Positions 1-8,400 of a stretch of DNA of 64,000 nt are shown here, piece by piece. This stretch comes from Paenactinomyces guangxiensis (GTDB taxonomy: Bacteria > Bacillota > Bacilli > Thermoactinomycetales > Thermoactinomycetaceae), in NCBI RefSeq assembly GCF_016055185.1, contig NZ_JAECVR010000008.1, forward strand, positions 62,001-126,000, in the 5' to 3' direction. How positions within the stretch are numbered: the first letter of the stretch is position 1; each line of letters begins with the position of its first letter. The position numbers and the translations under genes were made by a program. The notes beneath the pieces are model-generated. The model made no database searches. It worked only from the letters and a program-made list of their open reading frames with translations, and had not been told where the DNA came from.

Positions 1-1398
1 TCCGCCCTCTCTTCCGATTCCGCTCTCTTTCATGCCGCCAAAGGGAGCCTGGGGAACACTGAGGGAAGTCCCGTTCACTCCAATCATCCCAAACTCTAAA
101 GCTTCACTGACCCGATGGACCCTGCCCAAATCTCTGGTAAACAGGTAAGCCGCCAATCCGTAACGGGTTTGATTGCAACGTTTCACAACCTCATCTTCAT
201 TGGCAAAACTGAGGATGGGCGCAACCGGGCCGAATACTTCTTCTTTCGTCAGATTCATTCCGTCATCCACTCCGGTTAATACTGTAGGTGCGTAAAACGT
301 TCCATGCTGATACACCCCGTCCGTCAGAGCGTGCCCCCCGAGTAAAACTTGTGCCCCTTTCGCAATGGCATCCTGAACCAGTGAATCCACTTTTTTTCGT
401 GCACTTTCATTGATTAACGGCCCTACCTGTGTACCCTGTTCACTTCCGTCTCCCACTTTTAACTGCCGTGCCCGTTCCACTATTTTTTCACTCAAAGATT
501 GGGCAATCTCTTGATGGGCATATATCAGGTTGATTCCGTTACACATTTGACCGCAATTCTCAAATTTGTTGTCTACAATGGCCGCAGCAGCTTGATCCGG
601 ATCAGCATCCGCAAACACGATAGCCGGAGCGTTTCCGCCAAGTTCCAATGAGACTCGTTTCACATGGTAAGCCGCCCTGCGCATTAACTTTTTCCCTACT
701 TCAGTGGAACCGGTAAAGGAAATTTTCCGCACTCTTTCATCCGCCATCCATGCATTTCCAATCTTTGATGCTTCCCCGGTTACAAGGTTGGCTGCTCCGC
801 CCGGGAGTCCGGTTTCCATCAGAAGATCAAACAGCGCAATGGCAATGAGAGGTGTTTCTTTGGCCGGCTTTAATACTACAGTGCATCCGGCCGCCAGTGC
901 CGGTGCTGCCTTGCGCGTCACCATCGCCGCCGGATAATTCCAGGGGGTGATCAAAGCTGCTACACCCACAGGCTGCCGCAAAACACTGATGCGCTGATTG
1001 GGTCGGGAAGCAGGTATGATTTCCCCGTAAACACGTTTCGCTTCTTCGGCATACCATGCCACAAACTCTGCGGCACCTTCAATTTCTCCCCTGGCTTCGG
1101 CAATCGGCTTTCCCTGTTCGACAGATAAGAGAGCGGCTAGTTCCGTCCGATGGTTCAGTATTTTATCTGCCCATGCCTGCAAATAAACGGATCTTTCTTT
1201 GGCCGGACGGCCCGCCCAATCCGGAAATGCCTTCCAGGCCGCTTCCACTGCATGATGTGCCAGTTCTTCCCCGCCACAGGGAACTTTGCCGATGACCTGC
1301 CCCGTTGCCGGGTTTATCACCTCTATCGTTTGATTTAAAGTGCCTTTTTCTCCGTTAATCCAATATCTGTTAAAATTGCCCCATTTTTTCACACTCAC
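1..1398 (-). CDS. gabD: NAD(P)-dependent aldehyde dehydrogenase, succinate-semialdehyde type (3' end outside window)
   Basis: My reading of the minus strand gives 466 codons of an ALDH-superfamily enzyme that run off the window edge; only the last few residues are missing. Visible are the cofactor-binding stretch TPWNYPAAMV, the LELGGN segment with the general-base Glu near residue 252, and FENCGQMCNG, whose Cys286 is at the usual place of the ALDH nucleophile. The overall pattern is closest to succinate-semialdehyde dehydrogenases. The start is a GTG at 1398 with AGGAGGG eight bases upstream; it overlaps the stop of the preceding amidotransferase gene (GTGA), so translation is probably coupled. 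With a PuuD-like hydrolase in front, a role at the end of gamma-aminobutyrate or polyamine breakdown is a reasonable inference. Substrate is not proven by sequence. Confidence 0.88.
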   Translation of the reverse strand, partial: MSVKKWGNFNRYWINGEKGTLNQTIEVINPATGQVIGKVPCGGEELAHHAVEAAWKAFPDWAGRPAKERSVYLQAWADKILNHRTELAALLSVEQGKPIAEARGEIEGAAEFVAWYAEEAKRVYGEIIPASRPNQRISVLRQPVGVAALITPWNYPAAMVTRKAAPALAAGCTVVLKPAKETPLIAIALFDLLMETGLPGGAANLVTGEASKIGNAWMADERVRKISFTGSTEVGKKLMRRAAYHVKRVSLELGGNAPAIVFADADPDQAAAAIVDNKFENCGQMCNGINLIYAHQEIAQSLSEKIVERARQLKVGDGSEQGTQVGPLINESARKKVDSLVQDAIAKGAQVLLGGHALTDGVYQHGTFYAPTVLTGVDDGMNLTKEEVFGPVAPILSFANEDEVVKRCNQTRYGLAAYLFTRDLGRVHRVSEALEFGMIGVNGTSLSVPQAPFGGMKESGIGREGG

Positions 1399-2159
1399 GA
1401 AATGTTCCCTCCTTTTTGGCAGATTTGTTTCATTAACCAGCGAAAGGGAAGCAATCCCTCCTTAAATTGCACCGCCATTGTTTCCGGGTGCCACTGAATA
1501 GCCAGTACATTCGGATAATCCGGATGAAAAATTCCCTCTATGATTCCGTCTTCAGCCACCGCTGTTATTTCCACCCCCTTTCCAAGTTCTTTGATCCCTT
1601 GGTGATGATAACTGTTGGTTTCTATTTCCTGTGCCCCAAAAATTTCCTTGAGACCGGGATGAATCAGCCGGACACGATGCGCCAGATACCAGCGGGGAGC
1701 CCGGTTAAACTGATGGGACAGCGTCTTTTCCCCCGCATCGGACAAATCCTTGTACAAGGTTCCTCCAAACAATACATTAAACAATTGCAAACCGCGACAA
1801 ATCGCCAGAACAGGTTTCCTTACCTGCAATGCCTCCTTAAGCAGCTCCAGTTCAAACCGGTCACGCTCCGGTGCCAGAGTCCAACAGTTCATATCCGGCC
1901 TTTCCCCATAGAGAGATGGATCAATATCCTCTCCTCCGCTTAAAATCAGGCCATCCAGCTTTTCCACAATCGTACGGCAGGACGAAGGTTTACCTACCGG
2001 AATGCCGAGAGCAATCCCGCCCACTTTTTCAACAGCATGGATATAATCATGGCCAACCACGCTGAAGCCCTGTCCGGGCAAACCGCGAAAAGTACCGCCA
2101 ACCCCTTCTTCCCCTCTCACGTGGTACCCGGTAACTCCAATGATCGGAGACGATTTCAA
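1395..2159 (-). CDS. puuD: Class I glutamine amidotransferase-like hydrolase, PuuD (gamma-glutamyl-GABA hydrolase) family
   Basis: A 254-residue member of peptidase family C26. It carries the nucleophile elbow AICRGLQLFNVLFGG and the His/Glu pair in AIQWHPE, the usual catalytic triad of class I amidotransferases used here as hydrolase. PuuD enzymes release gamma-aminobutyrate from its gamma-glutamyl conjugate in putrescine catabolism. I place the start at a TTG (2159) because it follows AAAGGAGGTG at the right distance; the longer reading frame from 2195 would run through the terminator hairpin in front. It ends in a 4-bp overlap with the aldehyde dehydrogenase gene. Expression is likely controlled by the hairpin at 2192-2229 and perhaps by the ANTAR regulator encoded just upstream. 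Related hydrolases of other gamma-glutamyl amides cannot be excluded. Confidence 0.85.
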   Translation of the reverse strand: MKSSPIIGVTGYHVRGEEGVGGTFRGLPGQGFSVVGHDYIHAVEKVGGIALGIPVGKPSSCRTIVEKLDGLILSGGEDIDPSLYGERPDMNCWTLAPERDRFELELLKEALQVRKPVLAICRGLQLFNVLFGGTLYKDLSDAGEKTLSHQFNRAPRWYLAHRVRLIHPGLKEIFGAQEIETNSYHHQGIKELGKGVEITAVAEDGIIEGIFHPDYPNVLAIQWHPETMAVQFKEGLLPFRWLMKQICQKGGNIS

Positions 2160-2185
2160 CGTTTTCACCTCCTTTGTGAAGTAAC

Positions 2186-2229
2186 AAAAAAGCACCCCAA
2201 ATACCCCTGAGCAGGTATTTATGAGGCGC
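2186..2229 (-). terminator. Intrinsic terminator / attenuator between pdtaR and the puuD-like gene
   Basis: On the minus strand, GCGCCTC pairs with GGGGTGC (with G-U pairs) and AAATACC with GGTATTT, separated by a two-base bulge. The loop is TGCTCAGG and six T residues follow directly. The ribosome binding site of the next gene begins ten bases further on, so the hairpin sits in a leader rather than at an operon end. I did not find the canonical ANTAR double hairpin with hexanucleotide loops. Confidence 0.8.
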
Positions 2230-2265
2230 CTTTGCCCGATTTTTATTCACTTTTTCAACATACTT

Positions 2266-2844
2266 CTAAACCTGTTGTTCCTCTGCCAAGATCCTTCTGG
2301 CCAATTCATCCATGGAAATGCGCCGGTTCATGCTGTTTTTTCTTAGCGTTTGGTAAGCCTGTTCTTCTGACCACCGGTGTTTATTCATGAGCACTCCCTT
2401 GGCTCTTTCCACCAGCTTCCGGCTTTCTATTTGATGTTGTAGCTTAGAGATATTTTGCTCTAAAGCGGCCACTTTTCTCGCCTGAGCAAGAGATATTTCC
2501 ACCGCCGGGATCAGGTCGGACTCCCGGACCGGTTTTACCAAATATCCGGTGACATGGGCCTGTTTGGCTTCCGCAACCAAATCTTGCTGACTGTATGCCG
2601 TCAACAGAAGAATCGGCACATTTACAGATCGGGTGATAATTCTGCCGGCCTTCAGCCCGTTCATTTTCGGCATCTTAATATCCATAATGATCAAATCCGG
2701 CTTCAGAGAGTGGGCCAATTCAACTGCTTTTTCACCATCACCGGCTTCTCCGACCACTTCATATCCTGCTTCGGTCAGCATTTCTTTTAAATCCATTCTC
2801 CATATTGATTCATCTTCTGCCAGCAAGATTTTTGCCTTAGCCAA
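2266..2844 (-). CDS. pdtaR: ANTAR-domain response regulator (PdtaR/EutV type)
   Basis: 192 residues with two domains: a receiver domain (about 1-120; phosphoacceptor Asp in LIIMDIKMPKMNG, signalling Thr/Lys further on in TAYSQQ and YLVKPV) and, after a short coiled segment, a C-terminal ANTAR domain (about 130-190, KGVLMNKHRWSEEQAYQTLR). ANTAR domains bind paired RNA hairpins and prevent transcription termination. The start is a TTG directly after the TAG stop of the kinase gene, using GGGAGGG inside the end of that gene, so the two are translated together. A terminator lies right behind it, in front of the puuD-like gene, which makes that operon the most obvious target. Confidence 0.92.
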   Translation of the reverse strand: MAKAKILLAEDESIWRMDLKEMLTEAGYEVVGEAGDGEKAVELAHSLKPDLIIMDIKMPKMNGLKAGRIITRSVNVPILLLTAYSQQDLVAEAKQAHVTGYLVKPVRESDLIPAVEISLAQARKVAALEQNISKLQHQIESRKLVERAKGVLMNKHRWSEEQAYQTLRKNSMNRRISMDELARRILAEEQQV

Positions 2845-4263
2845 CTATATTCCCTCCCCTACTGAAAATCGTACGACAGCTTCTGTTCCCGATTCTGTAG
2901 GAACAATGGAAAAAAATCCTGCCAGATCATGTTCTGTTAACATTTTGACAATTTGCAACCCCAGTGATGATTCATGATTTGCCGATGAAGGTAAACAACC
3001 GACTCCATTATCTTTAATATGTACCTGAACCTCCTGATCAACCTTCACCATATTAACACGAATGATACCCTGAACTTGGCCGACAAAGGCGTGCTCCACA
3101 CTGTTTTGGATTAACTCGTTTACAATCAGAGCCAGAGAAACCGCTTTGTCCGAAGGCAAGCGGATCCGGTCACCTGTAAATGAAATTTCAATGTTTTTTT
3201 CCGGTCTTGCATTATTGACCAGCAGTTGACCAATCTTCTTAACCATATCCGGCAGTTCTACTTCATCCAGCCCTGTATTGGAGAGAATTTCATGGACCGA
3301 GGCAATGCTTTGAATCCGGTTTAAACTCTCCTGGAATAAAGCTTTGGCTTCCTCCGGAACCCCTCTCCTCATCTGCAGTCGCAGGAGGCTGGCAATCATT
3401 TGCAAATTGTTTTTGACCCGATGGTGAATTTCTTTTATTACTGTTGATTTCACCATGAGCTGCCGTTCTTTTTCCCTCAATTCGGTTAAATCGCGAATCA
3501 GCAGGAGCGTCCCCATCCGTTGGTTATCTCGCTGCAAAATGATACTTTTAACGGTGAATGTCTTTTTTCCGGAACTGACTTCCTGAAAAAATACCTTTTG
3601 CCCCGACAGGTCGATGGAGGTTAAAAAGCTCAATTTCTCATAAATGCTGGTACCGACAAATTCTCCCGAATGCCCCATTTCTGCAACCAGATTAATCGCA
3701 TGCGAGTTGGCGTAAACCACCATCCCCTGATGATCAATCAAAAACAGGGCCTCCTGGATCAGATCAAAGACAAATGATTCCTGCTTCGTCATCTGGATTA
3801 ATGTTTGACCCAAATGTTCTCTTGTCTTTGACAAAGCCTGCCATTGGTATTCAGGTAACAATTGCCAGTTGATTGCTTGCTCCATGATGAGGGAGCCGAT
3901 GGTTGCTCCTTGATCATTTTTAATCGGAACCACGCTTTGTTTGACTAATTTTCCTTCCTGAGTGATGGCCCGGTTGCGGATGGTCGGTTTCCCTGTCCGG
4001 TGTGTAAGGGCAACAGCCGGTTCATAAGATTCATAAGCCAGCTGTCCGATCACCGATTTCGTATAGAGCGTCAAAGTTGTACGGGGATTCGCTTGAGCGA
4101 CAACAACAGCATGTTTCCCCTCTCTTGCCGGACAATCGATAAAAACATTTGCCTGAGCCAGGTCGGCAATGAGTTGTAACTGAGCTGCGACCCCGCAAAT
4201 TTTCTCAATATCAGGATCTCGCAAGTTTGTATGTTTTCTGCAAATCAGCTTCGTCTGATACAA
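2845..4263 (-). CDS. pdtaS: PdtaS-type sensor histidine kinase
   Basis: 472 residues from a TTG start at 4263 that follows AAAGGAG; the in-frame extension to 4422 overlaps the terminator of uxaA and the promoter and is not likely coding. Order of domains: PdtaS-type GAF-like N-terminal sensor (about 20-150), a PAS domain (about 175-260, LIDHQGMVVYANSHAINLV), a HisKA_2 dimerisation helix with the phospho-acceptor in IHHRVKNNLQ, and an HATPase with N-box NELIQNSVEHA and G-boxes DNGVGC and SLGLQIV. No transmembrane segment is visible, so it is a soluble kinase. It forms a pair with the ANTAR regulator that follows without a gap. Ligand unknown; family members respond to nutrient or nitrogen-related cues. 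Confidence 0.92.
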   Translation of the reverse strand: MYQTKLICRKHTNLRDPDIEKICGVAAQLQLIADLAQANVFIDCPAREGKHAVVVAQANPRTTLTLYTKSVIGQLAYESYEPAVALTHRTGKPTIRNRAITQEGKLVKQSVVPIKNDQGATIGSLIMEQAINWQLLPEYQWQALSKTREHLGQTLIQMTKQESFVFDLIQEALFLIDHQGMVVYANSHAINLVAEMGHSGEFVGTSIYEKLSFLTSIDLSGQKVFFQEVSSGKKTFTVKSIILQRDNQRMGTLLLIRDLTELREKERQLMVKSTVIKEIHHRVKNNLQMIASLLRLQMRRGVPEEAKALFQESLNRIQSIASVHEILSNTGLDEVELPDMVKKIGQLLVNNARPEKNIEISFTGDRIRLPSDKAVSLALIVNELIQNSVEHAFVGQVQGIIRVNMVKVDQEVQVHIKDNGVGCLPSSANHESSLGLQIVKMLTEHDLAGFFSIVPTESGTEAVVRFSVGEGI

Positions 4264-4347
4264 ATTTATTCCGGCTCCTTTACGAAAAAGGACCCCGTTT
4301 CCATCATGGAAAAGAGGTTTTCCGTTTTTCAATGGTATGATATCAAT

Positions 4348-4376
4348 ATTGTAGCAAAAATTAAAAAAACGGTAAA
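4348..4376 (-). promoter_or_regulatory. Predicted sigma-A promoter of pdtaS-pdtaR
   Basis: Reading the minus strand, TTTACC (4376-4371), a 17-base spacer and TACAAT (4353-4348) form a good vegetative promoter about 85 bases before the TTG start. It lies downstream of the uxaA terminator, so the kinase unit is probably transcribed independently of the hexuronate operon. Confidence 0.6.
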
Positions 4377-4385
4377 TTACATATA

Positions 4386-4414
4386 TATAAAAACCCCCTG
4401 CCGACAGCAAGGGG
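4386..4414 (-). terminator. Intrinsic terminator of the uxaB-uxaA unit
   Basis: On the minus strand CCCCTTGC pairs with GCAGGGG (one bulged T) around the loop TGTCG and is followed by GTTTTTATAT. It lies about 45 bases after the uxaA stop codon. Confidence 0.75.
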
Positions 4415-4459
4415 AAGAGCAATGGAGTGATGAACTCCCCCGACCAGTGACGGAGAGGT

Positions 4460-5953
4460 TCACAAGATCACCCCGTCTTTAAATATGGCAATTTCCCGGA
4501 AACCGTTTTTCTCATTGTTGGTGAGGATCTCTCCAGAAGCAACCCTTACAATGTACTCGAAAAATTCCTCTTTAAGCTGATCCATCTCTTTTTCTTCCAG
4601 GAGTTGGCCCGCATTAAAATCAATCCAATTCCTCTTTTTCTCATATAACGGCGTATTGGTGGAGATTTTCACAGTTGGGACAGGGCCGCCAAATGGCGTA
4701 CCGCGTCCGGTGGTAAACAACACGATATGGGCTCCCGCCGCCGCCAAAGCGCTCACGGAGACGAGATCGTTGCCGGGTGCCTGAACCAGATTCAGCCCTG
4801 CCGATGATACCCGGTGTCCATATGGCAATACATCCACGACCGGGCTGGTTCCGCCCTTTTGTGTACAACCCAGGGATTTTTCCTCCAGGGTGGTGATCCC
4901 GCCCTGTTTATTTCCCGGAGATGGGTTCTCATATACTTCCTGTCCGTGCCGGATGAAATATTCCTTAAAGTCGTTAATCAAACGAACCGTTTTCCGGAAC
5001 ACTTCCTCATTAATCCCGCGATTCATCAGGATGGTTTCCGCACCAAACATTTCAGGTACTTCCGTAAGAATCGTAGTGCCCCCGAAACTGATCAACATAT
5101 CGGAAAATGCACCGACCAGAGGATTGGCCGTAATACCCGAGAAACCGTCCGATCCACCGCACTTCAACCCGATCTTAAGTTTGGAGAGAGGGACCGGCTC
5201 TCTTTCAAAGGTTTCCGCGTATGCAACCAATTCTTCCAGCAAACGCATTCCTTCTGCCAGTTCATCTTCCTCTTCCTGGGAGACCATAAATTTCACTCTG
5301 TTCGGATCAAAGTCTCCCAACACCTTTTTAAACTCCGGGACATTATTGTTTTCGCAGCCCAGGCCGACAATCAACACTCCCGCCGCATTGGGATGATTGG
5401 CCAGACTGGAAAGCAGCAACTGGGTATTGACCAGATCGTCTCCCAGTTGGGAACAGCCGAACGGATGGGCAAAATGATAGACACCGTCAAAATTTCTGCC
5501 CTTAAATTGTTGATTGGCGAGGCGGGCAAGGGTCTCGCACGTTTTGTTGATGCATCCCACCGTATTAAGGATCCAGATTTCGTTGCGCACACCTGCTTCA
5601 CCATTTTTGCGGACATATCCTTGAAACGTTCGTTCTTCCGTGGCCGCCGCGAGTTCAACCGGATTTGGTTCATATTGATACTCCAGCAGGCCTTTGAGAC
5701 CGCTTGTCAGGTTGTGGGTGTGGACCCACTCGCCCGGCCTGATGGGTTTAACAGCCTTTCCGATCGAGTAGGCAAATTTAATCACATCCGCTCCCGCCGG
5801 GAGTTCTTTGATGGCAATTTTATGTCCCCTGGGAACAGTTTCCCGAACGGTTATCTTGGTATTTTCCAACGATATGATGTCACCGTCGTGAAATTCCTGC
5901 AAAGCAACAATCACGTTATCCTGAGGATGTATTTGAAGATATGGCTGAGTCAT
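4460..5953 (-). CDS. uxaA: Altronate dehydratase UxaA
   Basis: 497 residues, the full length of the UxaA/GarD family. An N-terminal SAF domain (about 1-90) is followed by the long dehydratase body (RKNGEAGVRNEIWILNTVGC, then FAHPFGCSQLGDD and GLKCGGSDGFSGITANP, with conserved cysteines expected to hold the metal). The enzyme turns D-altronate into 2-keto-3-deoxygluconate. It follows uxaB with a 185-base gap and is the last gene of the hexuronate unit before the terminator at 4386-4414. Galactarate dehydratases are homologous, but the adjacent tagaturonate reductase makes altronate the expected substrate. No uxaC, kdgK or kdgA is found in this window, so the pathway must be completed elsewhere. 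Start ATG preceded by GGGGAG. Confidence 0.95.
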   Translation of the reverse strand: MTQPYLQIHPQDNVIVALQEFHDGDIISLENTKITVRETVPRGHKIAIKELPAGADVIKFAYSIGKAVKPIRPGEWVHTHNLTSGLKGLLEYQYEPNPVELAAATEERTFQGYVRKNGEAGVRNEIWILNTVGCINKTCETLARLANQQFKGRNFDGVYHFAHPFGCSQLGDDLVNTQLLLSSLANHPNAAGVLIVGLGCENNNVPEFKKVLGDFDPNRVKFMVSQEEEDELAEGMRLLEELVAYAETFEREPVPLSKLKIGLKCGGSDGFSGITANPLVGAFSDMLISFGGTTILTEVPEMFGAETILMNRGINEEVFRKTVRLINDFKEYFIRHGQEVYENPSPGNKQGGITTLEEKSLGCTQKGGTSPVVDVLPYGHRVSSAGLNLVQAPGNDLVSVSALAAAGAHIVLFTTGRGTPFGGPVPTVKISTNTPLYEKKRNWIDFNAGQLLEEKEMDQLKEEFFEYIVRVASGEILTNNEKNGFREIAIFKDGVIL

Positions 5954-6138
5954 CCGTTTCTCCCCATTTGTATAAGTCCTTCAATGAAAGGCCTTTTTTA
6001 TGTGTTCTCTTTATTTCAAGATACAGCAGATCGAATTTCATGTAAACGCCTGATAAACCGCACGAAACGTGGCTTCTCCCCAAAAATGGCCCAAAACTGC
6101 CTTAGGTTTGCCTCTGTCAGGATTCACCGTCTGTATGC

Positions 6139-7632
6139 CTATGAAGTACCGGTAAGTCTGGCACCACTTTGCAGGATATCAGAAACGTGCTCGGATACCT
6201 GATCTGTTAGTCCGGCAAACTGGTTTAAATTTTCGCCCCAGAGAGTTCCATTGGCCAGAATCATTTTTACCGCGCCTGAAACATCCCCGGATTGTTGCCA
6301 TGCCCGTTGCATGAACCGCAATGTTTCTTCATGATCACGGATGGGGTATTCCTCTCCGCCAGCCTTTCCGATCAGGTGGTCTGCCTCCATGCGATCCGGC
6401 TTGTAAAAGACAAACAGGGAAGCGAGTGAGTATGCAATCGCAAACGGAACCGACCCGAACGAAGCCATAAACCTTGAAAGAGTCGGCATCACTCTGGCCT
6501 TGAACTTGGAAACAGAATTTAACGAAATATCAAGCAAATAATGCCTGTTAAATGGATTTTGGAAACGTTCCAGTACTGACTGGGCAAAGGATTTTTTCAC
6601 TTCATCCTCCAGATCAATACATGGAAGAATTTCTTCATTGATTGCCTTTTTGATGAAGGCAGCCAGTTCGGGAGTTTCCATCACTTCAAGTACCGTTTTC
6701 TTGCCGTGCAGGTGCCCCACCACCGCCATCATGGTATGAGCTCCGTTCAGGATACGCACCTTAAGTTCCCGAAAAGGGGTAACGTCTGACCAGTACACTT
6801 GCAAACCGGCCTTATGGAACGGGACGATTTCCTGTACCGCAGGGTCTGCCTCGATAGCAAACAAATGGTACGGCTCTCCTACGGTAATCAAATCATCCCT
6901 GTATCCCAGCTCACTCCAGAATTGATCGGGATTGTCTTTGGGAAAGCCTGTCACAATCCGGTCAACCAGGGTATTGCAAAATCGATTGGAGTGTTTGACC
7001 CAGTCCGTAAATTCCCCCGGCAAATGCCAGTCGCCGGCAATTTGCAATACCCTCTCTTGAAGAACCTCCCCGTTATTGTCCACCAATTCGCAGGGAATGA
7101 TCGACCAGCCGGCCTCAGGCGCACCTTGAAAAGTTTTGAAACGGTGGTACAGGCACGCTGTAAGTTTTCCCGGGAAGGAACGCGGCGATGTGGCGGGGTC
7201 ATATTCTTCGTATTGGTACTCCAGTCCCGCCTCGGTCGTATTGGAAAACACCAGTTGAATGTCGGGATTTGCCGCAGCCCTGAGCACTTTTTCCCATTCT
7301 GTATAGGGATTTATCCCTCTTGAGATACAGCTGATCACTTCCCGGCTGTCTACAACGTTTCCCTTGTCAATTCCCCTTAATACGACAGTATACAATCCGT
7401 CCTGGGCATTTAACACCGGAACCACTTTTCCACGTGGAGTCGGCTGCACTGCGACGACACTGCCGTGAAACAGTCCTTGCATATTCATGCGATGAATCAT
7501 CCAGTCAACAAACCCGCGCAAAAAATTGCCTTCTCCAAATTGCAGAACTTTTTCCGGCAACAAACCACCCTTCATCTGGTTGAGCGTACCCGCTTGTCTG
7601 ATCACATCCAGATTAAGCTGTTGCCTTTCCAT
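6139..7632 (-). CDS. uxaB: Tagaturonate reductase (altronate oxidoreductase) UxaB
   Basis: 497 residues of the mannitol/altronate dehydrogenase family. It shows an N-terminal nucleotide-binding region (LQFGEGNFLRGFVDWMIHRM, VVLRGIDKGNVVDSREVISC) and the C-terminal catalytic region with KVRILNGAHTMMAVVGHL, where the Lys and Asn-x-x-His are the expected active-site residues. It reduces D-tagaturonate to D-altronate with NADH in galacturonate breakdown. I choose the ATG at 7632 over the adjacent TTG because it is better spaced from GGAGGG. It comes 22 bases after the response regulator gene, and uxaA is next, giving the order regulator-uxaB-uxaA. Confidence 0.95.
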   Translation of the reverse strand: MERQQLNLDVIRQAGTLNQMKGGLLPEKVLQFGEGNFLRGFVDWMIHRMNMQGLFHGSVVAVQPTPRGKVVPVLNAQDGLYTVVLRGIDKGNVVDSREVISCISRGINPYTEWEKVLRAAANPDIQLVFSNTTEAGLEYQYEEYDPATSPRSFPGKLTACLYHRFKTFQGAPEAGWSIIPCELVDNNGEVLQERVLQIAGDWHLPGEFTDWVKHSNRFCNTLVDRIVTGFPKDNPDQFWSELGYRDDLITVGEPYHLFAIEADPAVQEIVPFHKAGLQVYWSDVTPFRELKVRILNGAHTMMAVVGHLHGKKTVLEVMETPELAAFIKKAINEEILPCIDLEDEVKKSFAQSVLERFQNPFNRHYLLDISLNSVSKFKARVMPTLSRFMASFGSVPFAIAYSLASLFVFYKPDRMEADHLIGKAGGEEYPIRDHEETLRFMQRAWQQSGDVSGAVKMILANGTLWGENLNQFAGLTDQVSEHVSDILQSGARLTGTS

Positions 7633-7656
7633 CAACTTATCCCTCCTTCTAAGTTT

Positions 7657-8400
7657 CTATAAAGATCTGCTTGATTTACGGTAATTTGACGGAGAACTGC
7701 CTGTCATGCGTTTAAAAATATTGCTGAAATAAGCCAAATCAGAATATCCCAGGCGCTCGGCAATCTCCGACATCCTGAGAGAAGTCGCCGTAAGCAGTCT
7801 TTTTGCCTCTTCTATTCGCTGTTCCGTGACATAATCAACAAAGTTTTTGTTTAGATGTTGTTTAAACAGTTGACTGAGATAACTGGGGTTCACATGCAAC
7901 TGTTTGGCTGTTTCCGCCAGTGTGATTTCCCTTAGCGGCGTCTCCTTGATATACTGAAGAACCCTTTCAATCGTTGAAGGCGGAAATGATTCATTATCTA
8001 TTTTGGAATTTTCCTCCTTTTCCGCCCGGCTTCGTTTTTTCTTCCATTGTTCAAGGCATTGTTTCAAATCGGAGTCCTGCACAGGCTTCAACAGGTAATC
8101 GGTTACACCCAAACGCAGCGCCTCCTGTACAAACGGAAAATCATCATAGCCGCTGATAATAATGATATCATTTTGTTCATTTTCTTCACGCAACTGCTTA
8201 ATAAACACAAGGCCATCCATCAGCGGCATGCGGATATCTGTCAGTATGAGATCCGCCTGATTTTGTTTCATCCAATCCAATGCTTCCAGACCGTTCTCAC
8301 ATTCATGGGCGATTTGAAACGAGGGAAATAATTTCTTGATGGAATATCGGAGAGCCGTGCGAACCCATCTTTCATCATCCACCAACAAGATGCTGTTCAT
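7657..8400 (-). CDS. AraC-type response regulator of the hexuronate locus (YesN family)
   Basis: 247 residues: receiver domain (about 1-120; acidic pocket DDE near residue 8, phosphoacceptor in LILTDIRMPLMDG, SGYDDF, YLLKPV) and an AraC/XylS helix-turn-helix pair at the C-terminus (about 145-245; LAETAKQLHVNPSYLSQLFK and RMSEIAERLGYSDLAYFSNI). The gene overlaps the kinase gene by 26 bases, so the two proteins form a cognate pair. Placed between the transporter and the catabolic genes, it most likely activates them in response to hexuronates; this is inferred from position. A motif for its binding site could not be fixed from a single operon. Confidence 0.9.
   Translation of the reverse strand: MNSILLVDDERWVRTALRYSIKKLFPSFQIAHECENGLEALDWMKQNQADLILTDIRMPLMDGLVFIKQLREENEQNDIIIISGYDDFPFVQEALRLGVTDYLLKPVQDSDLKQCLEQWKKKRSRAEKEENSKIDNESFPPSTIERVLQYIKETPLREITLAETAKQLHVNPSYLSQLFKQHLNKNFVDYVTEQRIEEAKRLLTATSLRMSEIAERLGYSDLAYFSNIFKRMTGSSPSNYRKSSRSL

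Noticed and set aside
2154-2170. cre-like TGAAAACGTTGAAA at the start of the puuD-like gene
   Set aside because: Two constrained positions of the consensus fail and the match is largely ribosome binding site and start codon sequence.
4263-4422. Longer pdtaS reading frame starting at 4422
   Set aside because: It would cover the uxaA terminator and the predicted promoter; the TTG at 4263 has a clear ribosome binding site.
4814-6202. 462-codon open frame opposite uxaA
   Set aside because: Antisense shadow of a conserved enzyme gene; composition and lack of a family match argue against coding.
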